In this document: in pieces, positions 1 through 5,849 of the stretch
Numbering within the stretch: the stretch's first letter is position 1
How the letters are laid out: each line of letters starts with the position of its first letter
Source of the DNA: an uncultured Clostridia bacterium
GTDB taxonomy: Bacteria > Bacillota > Clostridia > Lachnospirales > Lachnospiraceae
NCBI GenBank assembly: GCA_946611595.1
Contig: CAMODY010000052.1
Coordinates: 1 to 10,923, forward strand
DNA: 10,923 nt
Direction of reading: 5' to 3'
Program-made: the position numbers and the translations under genes
The notes under the pieces: model-generated
Told to the model about the DNA's origin: nothing
Database searches by the model: none
Seen by the model: only the letters and a program-made list of their open reading frames with translations

Positions 1-454
1 GGTCATTTTTAGCACAAATAATGGCTCCAGAGGTATCTTTATCGATTCTATGTACGATTCCGGGACGTAAAACTCCATTAATTCCGGATAAATCTTCACA
101 ATGATACATTAAAGCGTTTACTACAGTACCGCTGTAATGTCCTGCAGCCGGATGTACGACCATGCCTTTCGGTTTATTGATCACGATCACATCGGAATCT
201 TCATATAAGATATCTAAAGGAATATTTTCTGCTAAGATTTCCGGATAAATATTTTCCGGAACTTCGAAACGGATGACATCATCTGTCTGAACTTTATAAC
301 TGGATTTACAGGGTTTATCGTTTACAAGCAAATTACCGTCTTTGATCAGTTTTTGAATATAACTGCGCGACAATTCTTCGGACTGCTCTGCTAAAAAACG
401 GTCAATCCGAAGGTCTTCGTATTCATCCTGAACATTGTATACAATCGTACCCAT
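1..454 (-). CDS. rluD: RluA/RluD-family 23S rRNA pseudouridine synthase (5' part only, cut by window edge)
   Basis: This is the N-terminal 151 codons of a pseudouridine synthase that isomerises uridines in large-subunit rRNA; the rest lies beyond the left edge. An S4-type RNA-binding domain occupies about residues 14-62 (RIDRFLAEQ, SRSYIQKLIKDG, VNDKP). It is followed by the start of the catalytic domain (VINKPKGMVVHPAAGH) and the signature RPGIVHRIDKDTSG. In this family the Asp of HR(L/I)D is the catalytic nucleophile, here Asp138. The ATG at 454 fits the usual short lead into the S4 domain, although no good Shine-Dalgarno sequence precedes it. It begins 10 nt after the lspA stop, so it is probably co-transcribed and translationally coupled. 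The family is certain. RluD rather than RluA/RluC is a judgement from the S4 domain and the lspA neighbour, a common Firmicute pairing. Confidence 0.93.
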   Translation of the reverse strand, partial: MGTIVYNVQDEYEDLRIDRFLAEQSEELSRSYIQKLIKDGNLLVNDKPCKSSYKVQTDDVIRFEVPENIYPEILAENIPLDILYEDSDVIVINKPKGMVVHPAAGHYSGTVVNALMYHCEDLSGINGVLRPGIVHRIDKDTSGAIICAKND

Positions 455-464
455 GGTAAAAAAA

Positions 465-1034
465 TTATTCGTCGTTTGATTTCTTTGATGAAAAAATCGG
501 GAAATTTTTATCGTCTTTATATATAAATATAAAGAAAACAACCAGTAATACTGCAGATACACTGACACAGATATCAGCAAAATTAAAGATCGGGAAATTG
601 ATCAAACGGATATAAATAAAATCTACGACATATTGAAATCGGATTCGATCAATTAAATTTCCAATAGCTCCCGCTGCAAGGATCATCAGAATGTAATTTA
701 AAAAGATCCCGTTATTAAATGTTTTTGGCTTAAATTCGTCTTTTAAGAGGGCATAGTGTTTTAAAGAGAGTACTACTCTTCCCCATAAGCCCAAAATCAC
801 GATTAGTACGATAGCAGTAATAATGTAAAAGAACCACTGCTTGTTCTGGAACATACTGAAGGCTGCCCCATTATTTTCAAGATATTTAAATTCTAATACG
901 CCGGGGATCAAACTCACGGACTCCTGCCCTTTTAAATTGATGACAGCAAGATATTTTGTCCATTGATCAATAGCGATCAAAACAAAAAATAATATGATCT
1001 GAATGATAATACTTGGAGTGATTTTCTTTTTCAT
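465..1034 (-). CDS. lspA: Lipoprotein signal peptidase (signal peptidase II)
   Basis: This is the membrane aspartyl protease that cleaves signal peptides from diacylglyceryl-modified prolipoproteins. Hydrophobic segments at about 8-25, 68-88, 110-128 and 155-172 give the four-helix layout. Family motifs are present: an early Asp (Asp23), NNGAAFS (54-60), GNLIDR with catalytic Asp129, VVDFI (136-140) and NFADICVS with catalytic Asp154. At 189 residues it is longer than most LspA proteins (about 150-170). The extra length is a charged stretch at about 89-109 between the second and third helices and a polar C-terminal tail (KDDKNFPIFSSKKSNDE). The motif usually written GGAxGN reads AGAIGN here. 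It starts 13 nt after the dehydroquinate-synthase-like gene and ends 10 nt before the rluD-type gene, so it is in an operon. Its own Shine-Dalgarno is weak, consistent with coupling. Confidence 0.97.
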   Translation of the reverse strand: MKKKITPSIIIQIILFFVLIAIDQWTKYLAVINLKGQESVSLIPGVLEFKYLENNGAAFSMFQNKQWFFYIITAIVLIVILGLWGRVVLSLKHYALLKDEFKPKTFNNGIFLNYILMILAAGAIGNLIDRIRFQYVVDFIYIRLINFPIFNFADICVSVSAVLLVVFFIFIYKDDKNFPIFSSKKSNDE

Positions 1035-1047
1035 GTCTTTATCAAAA

Positions 1048-2148
1048 TTATCTGGAGATCTTACGGTAATTCATAACATCCATAATCTCTTCTATAGTTA
1101 CGTTATCGAATTTCTTCGTGTGGCCGATCTTATCCGCCATAACAAACGCGCTTAAAGTTCCTTTTTCATCTACGAGTCCTGGAATCGCCTGAACAGATGC
1201 ACAAATTGCTTCAATCAGTTCATTTGTAAAGTTCATGCTGACAGGAAGACCGTAGCTTACCATGACTCTTGCAATGCGGAAGTTATCGTCATTGCTTAAT
1301 AGACCGCGTTTTGATGCAATACTATTCGCAACAACCATACCAATACTTACAGCTGAACCATGCGGGATAATATAATTCGTGCATTTTTCAAGGCCTCTAG
1401 CGATCGTGTATCCAAAAAGCGCATCCTGCGTATTTGTATCTTTCTTTTTATCTTCGTCCTGAATGCAGTTTGCGATCAATGTCATTAAAAAGGCCGAAAA
1501 ATTATCTGTTTTCTGACCGGCATTTGTTTCAATCAGATTCAATAATGCCTTATCGGAAGAAACTGCACAACGGATCGCCTCGCCAAGTCCGCTGATGCGT
1601 TCGTCATTTGACAGATATTTATAGCAATGAACATTGATATAAATCAGTTTTGCTTCGATAGAAAGTGCTTTTTCTTTTGACTCGCCGTAGATTTCGGGAG
1701 AAACTTCAAGCACATAAGAAGCCCCTTTTCCGCTTACAAGCTGTGCAGTAAAGGTAACCGGGATCTGAATATAAACAGTCGATTCCAGTCCTTCTGCAAG
1801 AAAAAGTCTGGATAAAACGTCAGCCGGAAAGCCGCCTAAAGAAACGATACAGTCGTCTTTTGTAAAGCCAATTTCTTTAGCAAAGGAAATGATCTTTTCC
1901 TTTTCAGCCGGATAATCAGTCGGCGTACTTTCGATTTCAAAAATATCAAAGGATTTAGAAATACTGCCAAATAAAGAAGAAAGTTCATCTTTATAAAAAG
2001 CTAAATACATCTTTTCTGCAATAAGCAGAACGCGGCGCTCTTTAAGGTTTAGCTTTTCAGTTGCTTTGGCAAACTGCTGAAAAGAATCCGTCAGGTAATG
2101 ATTTCCAATCACATAATGTACATCTGCAGTATAGTTATAATTTTTCAT
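1048..2148 (-). CDS. Divergent 3-dehydroquinate synthase-like protein, probably not a functional AroB
   Basis: This 366-residue protein aligns by eye along its length with AroB/sugar-phosphate-cyclase proteins: an N-terminal nucleotide-binding half, then IQIPVTFTAQ (127-136), GLGEAIR (187-193), FGYTIARGLE (245-254), HGSAVSIGM (263-271) and MADKIGH. Several residues needed in dehydroquinate synthases are changed. The NAD-binding GGGxxGD reads GGFPADV (105-111). The Asp and Lys of DSSxGGK are Val138 and Ser144. The two His of GHTxGH are Tyr247 and Arg251, the first being a zinc ligand in characterised enzymes. Zinc-ligand equivalents Glu190 and His263 remain. The ORF is intact and full length, so it is maintained rather than decaying, but shikimate-pathway activity is unlikely; it may be a repurposed cyclase or a pseudoenzyme. 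It follows sepF after 119 nt and precedes lspA by 13 nt. The ATG at 2148 has only a weak, distant Shine-Dalgarno (AAGAG). Fold assignment is fairly sure; function is unknown. Confidence 0.75.
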   Translation of the reverse strand: MKNYNYTADVHYVIGNHYLTDSFQQFAKATEKLNLKERRVLLIAEKMYLAFYKDELSSLFGSISKSFDIFEIESTPTDYPAEKEKIISFAKEIGFTKDDCIVSLGGFPADVLSRLFLAEGLESTVYIQIPVTFTAQLVSGKGASYVLEVSPEIYGESKEKALSIEAKLIYINVHCYKYLSNDERISGLGEAIRCAVSSDKALLNLIETNAGQKTDNFSAFLMTLIANCIQDEDKKKDTNTQDALFGYTIARGLEKCTNYIIPHGSAVSIGMVVANSIASKRGLLSNDDNFRIARVMVSYGLPVSMNFTNELIEAICASVQAIPGLVDEKGTLSAFVMADKIGHTKKFDNVTIEEIMDVMNYRKISR

Positions 2149-2267
2149 AGTCAGTCAATTCTCTTAGTTAAAATTTGTTTCAATATATCAGCAATGCGAC
2201 ACATGCATTCTACATGTGCCGCAATGAAAAACTAAAATGTTTAAAAGCTGTTTAATGATTTTGCTCC
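2149..2267 (-). other. Intergenic gap between sepF and the AroB-like gene, with an orphan Shine-Dalgarno
   Basis: This is the longest intergenic stretch in the window, 119 nt in an otherwise tightly packed cluster. Read on the minus strand, AAGGAG (2264-2269) overlaps the sepF stop codon, but no ATG, GTG or TTG follows at start-codon distance. Seven nt downstream is ATT, opening a short frame to a TGA at 2188-2190; its first codons read IKQLLNILVF. The codon before it is ATC, one base from ATG. This could be the eroded start of a membrane-protein gene, for example ylmG/YggT, which often follows sepF, or chance. A strong inverted repeat follows at 2196-2222. Confidence 0.4.
2196..2222 (-). other. 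Inverted repeat (10 bp stem, 7 nt loop) between sepF and the AroB-like gene
   Basis: On the minus strand GCGGCACATG (2213-2222) pairs with CATGTGTCGC (2196-2205) across the 7 nt loop TAGAATG, giving ten pairs of which one is G-U. No T-run follows on either strand, so it is not a standard intrinsic terminator. It may be an mRNA processing or stability element or a protein-binding palindrome between the two parts of the cluster. Confidence 0.55.
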
Positions 2268-2840
2268 TTACAGCAGCGGTGATTTAAAACCAGTAATATC
2301 GAAGGATGAATCATCAGTCGTTAAAAGATCCTGGAAGTCACCGGAAATATCAACAGATGCCGGAGTCGCGATGAAGATGTAATTGGAGATCTTCTGAAGG
2401 TTTCCGTCTAATGCATAGCAGGAACCGGAAATAAAGTCGATGATTCTCTGGGAAATCTCAACGTGAAGACCTTCGAAGTTGATAACAACTGCTTTGCCTT
2501 CTAACAGAGTTTCTGTGATCTCTCTGGAATCTTCAATGGAAGACGGCTTGAAGATGCAAACTTCCTGATTTCCGCTTCTTGTTGTACGGGTTACAGCTTT
2601 CGGAGCAGTCATTCTGGAGAATACAGACTGTTTCTCTTCTGCCGGAGCTGCCTCTTTTTTCTTTCCGAAAAGGCCGCCTGCTTTGTGTCTCGGCTCATCA
2701 TCGTATTCTTCTTCGTACTCGTCTTCGTAGTCATCATACTCGTCATCGTATTCATCTACGAAATCGTCATCGTACTCATCATCATATCCATCATCTTTTA
2801 AATTGAATGCTCCTAAAAATTTGTCACTCAGCTTACCCAT
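2268..2840 (-). CDS. sepF: SepF, membrane-anchoring cell division protein
   Basis: SepF tethers FtsZ to the membrane and supports septum formation in Gram-positive bacteria. Here 190 residues show the expected layout: a short amphipathic N-terminal helix for membrane binding (about 1-14, MGKLSDKFLGAFNL), a linker, and the conserved C-terminal domain at about 92-173 (EVCIFKPSSIEDSREI, EGKAVVINFEGL, QRIIDFISGSCYAL, IFIATP). The linker is unusually acidic and tyrosine-rich: residues 16-49 contain 24 Asp/Glu and 7 Tyr, then a basic/Gly patch (RHKAGGLFGKKK). A polar tail of about 17 residues follows the domain. AGGAGA at 2845-2850, spaced about 5 nt from the ATG, supports the start. It lies 23 nt after yggS, a classic Firmicute pairing. 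The usual downstream partners ylmG, ylmH and divIVA are not found in this window. Confidence 0.95.
   Translation of the reverse strand: MGKLSDKFLGAFNLKDDGYDDEYDDDFVDEYDDEYDDYEDEYEEEYDDEPRHKAGGLFGKKKEAAPAEEKQSVFSRMTAPKAVTRTTRSGNQEVCIFKPSSIEDSREITETLLEGKAVVINFEGLHVEISQRIIDFISGSCYALDGNLQKISNYIFIATPASVDISGDFQDLLTTDDSSFDITGFKSPLL
2694..2795 (-). repeat. Low-complexity GA(T/C)/GAG/TAC codon tract encoding the acidic SepF linker
   Basis: The stretch is built of imperfect repeats of Asp, Glu and Tyr codons giving DEYDD/YDDEYDD-like units (SepF residues 16-49). Its repeat character could allow length change by slippage in steps of three bases. The complementary strand stays open over this tract, but the peptide it would encode is His/Arg-rich noise. 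Confidence 0.7.
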
Positions 2841-2863
2841 GATATCTCCTTTTTTACTATATA

Positions 2864-3553
2864 TTATTTTGAGTAGTCCCTTGCGCCGAAGATATTTGTA
2901 CCGACGCGGACCAGATTTGCGCCTTCTTCAATCGCAACAATAAAATCTCCACTCATACCCATTGAGAGGAAATCCATAGAAATATTATCAATGTTAAGCG
3001 CTTCAATGTCAATAGACAAATTCTTTAAAGCGCTAAAATACGCTCTGTTTTCTTCTGCATTTTCCGTATAAGGAGCAATTGTCATCAGGCCTTTTATACG
3101 GAGATTGGACAATTTAGCAGCATCCTGAATAAGCTTGATCGCTTCTTCTTTATCCGTACCAAATTTCGTCGCTTCGTGCGAGATATTGACCTGGATCAAA
3201 ATATCGGAAATGATACCGGCCTTTTTTGATTCCTTATCGATTTCTTCCGCAAGTCTTAATGAATCGACAGAATGGATCAGAAAAACTTTACCGACAATAT
3301 ACTTAACTTTATTTCGCTGCAGGTGGCCGATCATGTGCCATCTGATATCATCAGGCATTTGCGGGATCTTTTCCGTAAGTTCCTGTACCTTGTTTTCTCC
3401 AAAGTCCCTGGCGCCGGCATTATATGCTTCCATTAAATCCGGAATCGGATGGGTTTTGCTGACAGCAATTAAACAAACATCCTGTCCATATGGACTATTG
3501 GCTTTGGCCGCTTCGACCTGTTCTTTTGTTTTTAAGTACTGCTCTGTTATCAT
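2864..3553 (-). CDS. yggS: YggS/PLPBP family pyridoxal-phosphate homeostasis protein
   Basis: This is a single-domain PLP-binding TIM-barrel protein of the YggS/PROSC family. The family buffers PLP and influences amino-acid and vitamin B6 balance, with no firm enzymatic activity known. Motifs in order (numbered from the ATG): CLIAVSKTHP with the PLP-binding lysine (Lys33), DFGENKVQEL (50-59), WHMIGHLQRNK (72-82), GLMTIAP, LSMGMSGDF (196-203) and RVGTNIFGAR (216-225). I place the start at the ATG at 3553 (229 residues). A TTG at 3568 would add five residues, but AGGA lies only 6 nt before the ATG and inside the TTG version, so the ATG is better supported. It lies 15 nt after the hlyD-like gene and 23 nt before sepF. 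The yggS-sepF pairing is widespread in Gram-positives. Confidence 0.95.
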   Translation of the reverse strand: MITEQYLKTKEQVEAAKANSPYGQDVCLIAVSKTHPIPDLMEAYNAGARDFGENKVQELTEKIPQMPDDIRWHMIGHLQRNKVKYIVGKVFLIHSVDSLRLAEEIDKESKKAGIISDILIQVNISHEATKFGTDKEEAIKLIQDAAKLSNLRIKGLMTIAPYTENAEENRAYFSALKNLSIDIEALNIDNISMDFLSMGMSGDFIVAIEEGANLVRVGTNIFGARDYSK

Positions 3554-3571
3554 TTTTATTCCTGCCAATCA
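3554..3571 (-). promoter_or_regulatory. Ribosome binding site that decides the yggS start
   Basis: The minus strand reads TGATTGGCAGGAATAAAA followed by ATG. AGGA sits 6 nt from the ATG at 3553, while the TTG four bases earlier has no purine-rich sequence at the right distance. The TGA is the stop of the hlyD-like gene, so termination and restart are close together. Confidence 0.6.
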
Positions 3572-4963
3572 GCGGTTTACGACATCGCCTTCAGATACCT
3601 TACTTCCGTTTCGGATTACCTGATCATACAGGCGTACGCCGCCGCTCATTTTTGATGAAATTATATAAAAAGTATTATTCTCTCCGATGATCTCGATCAG
3701 ACGAAATGCAGCAAAACCATTATTTACGGTATAGACACCTTGGAGGTTTTCCTTTTCATTGACCTGATATCTGTCATTTGTTTCCGGCTTGATAAGAATA
3801 TCACCGGCATTAAATTCAGATGTATCTACATAACAGGTCGTATCTGTTGTACGAATGATCTTTGGTGTCACAAAGGTAATCGAAGTGCTGCCGTCTTCCC
3901 CGATCACTTCTTTGTTAAAGCCGTAATCGCTGGAATTTCCGCCCTGTGTTTGGTATTCGATCGGGATTTTATAATACTGTCTTTCAGCGACTGCAGTTTT
4001 CGGAATTTTAAGGCCTTCATCTGTATCATCTAAAATACGGATCTGAACATAACGATCCGCCAGATAACGAATCATATATTTATCAAAAGTCAGGACTGCA
4101 TAAGTGTTTCCAGCTTTTGTAAAGGTCTCAACATCTGCAGAAGCTGTAATGTTATCCTTTAAAAACTCAATATTTACATAGGACTTTTCTTCAAACGCAG
4201 ATGCATCATCGATCTGAATGACCAGTTTCCAGGTCTCAGAAGTGATAACCTTGTAGATCGGATCTCCTTCCGATACAAGATCATTCGTCTTGATGATGTG
4301 CTTTTGATAGTTTGCTTTTTTAAAGTCCGAAGATTCAATCTGATCTGTGGTCATTCCTTCATATCCATCGGTATTGTGCATGACAACACCAGAGATATCG
4401 GAAGAAACGATCTGATAGGTATTCTCGCCTAATTCCGCAAGATCCTGATTTATACTTTCAAAGACACTTCCATTGATCAAATCTAAGATCTGGGATTCGA
4501 GACGGTATTTAAACGCATAAACATCATAATAGTTTTGCGGATCAAACGCGGTGTCAAAATCATGGATCGTATCTTTGATTTGATTTAAATTGTCTTCACT
4601 TAAGATCGATTGATTCTTAGCAGCTTCCTCTAACTTTGCAGAGATCTTTCCGCTGCTATCTAAGATATAGGTCTGCTCTCCTACGCTGATCGGAGTAGCA
4701 TCTCCTACAAAGAAATTGACATAGCCTGTTCCGGGGGAGGTCACGATTGTCTCTTCCCTTAAAGCAAGCCCTGTATATTGGCCGTCAAATACACTTGCGA
4801 CAGATCCCTGTGTTACTTCATAGATTGAAGTCCGGCTTCCGAAAAAGTAGACACAAAAGTAAACAACTAAATATATGAGGATCAATGCACAGATAAAGAT
4901 CCCTATATTTAGCTGTTTCCTTCTTTTTTTATACGAATTCTGCCTTGAATGTGAACTGACCAT
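3569..4963 (-). CDS. HlyD-like membrane-anchored adaptor protein without a visible transporter partner
   Basis: This 464-residue protein has a basic N-terminal cytoplasmic stretch (SYKKRRKQLN), one transmembrane helix at about 19-41 and a long extracytoplasmic part. Two half-motifs of a barrel-sandwich/lipoyl-like domain are recognisable: about 69-100 (REETIVTSPGTGYVNFFVGD) and about 184-252 (SSDISGVVMHNTDG, then NDLVSEGDPIYKVI). They are separated by a predicted helical segment at about 105-180, the arrangement of HlyD/membrane-fusion proteins. A beta-rich C-terminal region (about 320-464) ends with RLYDQVIRNGSKVSEGDVV. No ABC or RND transporter or outer-membrane factor is nearby. Instead it lies between a small P-loop gene (6 nt upstream) and yggS-sepF, suggesting an envelope or division-linked role (inference). 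The start lacks a clear Shine-Dalgarno and is probably coupled to the gene before it. Confidence 0.8.
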   Translation of the reverse strand: MVSSHSRQNSYKKRRKQLNIGIFICALILIYLVVYFCVYFFGSRTSIYEVTQGSVASVFDGQYTGLALREETIVTSPGTGYVNFFVGDATPISVGEQTYILDSSGKISAKLEEAAKNQSILSEDNLNQIKDTIHDFDTAFDPQNYYDVYAFKYRLESQILDLINGSVFESINQDLAELGENTYQIVSSDISGVVMHNTDGYEGMTTDQIESSDFKKANYQKHIIKTNDLVSEGDPIYKVITSETWKLVIQIDDASAFEEKSYVNIEFLKDNITASADVETFTKAGNTYAVLTFDKYMIRYLADRYVQIRILDDTDEGLKIPKTAVAERQYYKIPIEYQTQGGNSSDYGFNKEVIGEDGSTSITFVTPKIIRTTDTTCYVDTSEFNAGDILIKPETNDRYQVNEKENLQGVYTVNNGFAAFRLIEIIGENNTFYIISSKMSGGVRLYDQVIRNGSKVSEGDVVNR

Positions 4964-4969
4964 TAATGC

Positions 4970-5389
4970 TTAAAGTGACAGTGCAATATACTCCTTAAAT
5001 CTTTCCGGCAGATGTGCTTCATCAACAGATAAGCTTACGATGAAGTCTACGTTCAGTCTGTCTGCTAAAACGATCAGTTTATCAATCGCTTCTGCTGGAT
5101 CAGCTTCCTCTAAACTTGCAAGGGTCAGGAAACTGTCGAAATAAATAGATTCGATATCGCTGTTTCCGGAGATAAGTCCGCAAACAAATCCCATAAGTAC
5201 TTCAAAATCCGGGATCGGATATTCTCTAACGTTGATGAGTCTGATGTGTTTATCTAATTCAAACATGTGTTTTGAATTCTTGTCGAGATAGATGACTACT
5301 CCGTCAGAATTCTTTGCTTCTTCATTCGCGTTGTCCAGTAAGTATTTCGTTTTTCCTTTTCCTTTTGCGCCTAAAACAAGCTTCACCAT
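4970..5389 (-). CDS. Small P-loop NTPase-like protein of unknown function
   Basis: I do not recognise a named family for this 139-residue protein. It begins almost directly with a Walker A loop, GAKGKGKT (7-14, preceded by the strand VKLVL). A Walker B-like strand ends in Asp (SIYFDSF, Asp85), and near the C-terminus is SVDEAHLPERF, placed like a sensor or lid segment. Between them are two other strand-like stretches (VVIYLDKN, IRLINVREY). It is too short for a full RecA or AAA domain, so it may be a minimal ATP-binding protein or a degenerate kinase. A strong Shine-Dalgarno, GGAGGT (5398-5403), sits 8 nt before the ATG, making the start secure. It lies 25 nt after the mgsA-like gene and 6 nt before the hlyD-like gene. 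It may give nucleotide-dependent control of that adaptor (inference). Confidence 0.85.
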   Translation of the reverse strand: MVKLVLGAKGKGKTKYLLDNANEEAKNSDGVVIYLDKNSKHMFELDKHIRLINVREYPIPDFEVLMGFVCGLISGNSDIESIYFDSFLTLASLEEADPAEAIDKLIVLADRLNVDFIVSLSVDEAHLPERFKEYIALSL

Positions 5390-5414
5390 AATAAGTTACC
5401 TCCAAAAATGATTA

Positions 5415-5810
5415 TTATTTATATGCATTACGCCAGTCAAGATCACCACGGTCGATTGCCATGATCAAAATCTCAGCACTCGCAACATTCGTTGCAAGCG
5501 GGATATTGTGAAGATCACAAAGATCATAAACACGGGTATAATCCAGTTCGGTAGACTTTGCTTTGAACGGATCCCTTAAAAAGATAACGGCGTCAATTTC
5601 GTTACACTCGATCTGTGCACTCATCTGGCGTCCGCCTCCTAAATGACCGGCGAGGAACTTGTGAATTTCAAGACCTGTTGCATCTTCAATGAGCCCGCCT
5701 GTTGTACCTGTAGCAAACAGCTCGTGCTTACTTAAAATCCGCTTATAAGCGATACAGAAGTTCTGCATCAGTTCTTTTTTTGAATCGTGAGCAATGAGTC
5801 CAATATTCAA
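5415..5810 (-). CDS. Methylglyoxal synthase-like protein with altered active site
   Basis: The 131-residue MGS-like domain matches methylglyoxal synthase over its whole length: IGLIAHDSKK (3-12), FATGTTGGLI (32-41), FLAGHLGGGRQ (52-62), VIFLRDPF (75-82) and IPLATNVASAEIL (103-115). True MgsA converts dihydroxyacetone phosphate to methylglyoxal and phosphate. Aligned with E. coli MgsA (offset 11), His8, Asp9, Lys12, Thr34/36/37, Asp80 and Asp90 are kept. Catalytic Asp71 is Gly60, His98 is Thr87, Ser65 is Ala54, and the neighbouring Pro and Gln are His56 and Arg61. I read the Gly60 codon directly (GGA within GGA GGC GGA CGC). Normal activity is therefore doubtful; it could be a ligand-binding regulator or a changed enzyme. 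The start is TTG at 5810, preceded by AAAGGGGA at 10 nt and a strong extended -10 promoter, making this the first gene of its transcript. Confidence 0.85.
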   Translation of the reverse strand: MNIGLIAHDSKKELMQNFCIAYKRILSKHELFATGTTGGLIEDATGLEIHKFLAGHLGGGRQMSAQIECNEIDAVIFLRDPFKAKSTELDYTRVYDLCDLHNIPLATNVASAEILIMAIDRGDLDWRNAYK

Positions 5811-5820
5811 AATTCTCTGG

Positions 5821-5828
5821 TCCCCTTT
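5821..5828 (-). promoter_or_regulatory. Ribosome binding site supporting a TTG start for the MgsA-like gene
   Basis: The minus strand carries AAAGGGGA, 10 nt before TTG AAT ATT. No ATG or GTG is available before the conserved IGLIAHD strand, so TTG is the only start that keeps the complete domain. Confidence 0.5.
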
Positions 5829-5840
5829 TCTGCTTGTGTC

Positions 5841-5849
5841 ATTATAACA
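5841..5849 (-). promoter_or_regulatory. Extended -10 promoter for the MgsA-like gene and its operon
   Basis: On the minus strand the sequence TGTTATAAT is a perfect TGn plus TATAAT. It lies about 31 nt before the TTG start, giving a predicted leader of roughly 24 nt. No good -35 hexamer is found at 16-18 nt, as is common for extended -10 promoters. A run of seven T lies upstream, and the hexamer AGTATC occurs twice (5852-5857 and 5872-5877), exactly 20 bp apart. Confidence 0.65.

Noticed and set aside
2196..2222. Hairpin considered as an intrinsic terminator
   Set aside because: No T-run follows the stem on either strand, so only a neutral inverted-repeat call was kept.
2579..2806. Plus-strand reading frame rich in His and Arg opposite sepF
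   Set aside because: It is the complement of the acidic Asp/Glu/Tyr codon tract; the composition follows from that, and it has no ribosome binding site or family match.
3554..3568. TTG start giving yggS five extra residues
   Set aside because: The only good Shine-Dalgarno lies downstream of the TTG and correctly spaced for the ATG at 3553.
3135..3690. Plus-strand frames opposite yggS and the end of the hlyD-like gene
   Set aside because: They lie wholly over well-supported minus-strand genes, show no domain features, and lack translation signals.
5622..5640. Internal AGGAGG followed by ATG within the MgsA-like gene, resembling a second start
   Set aside because: The AGGAGG arises from the glycine codons of the conserved GG loop, and a product starting there would lose half of the single compact domain.
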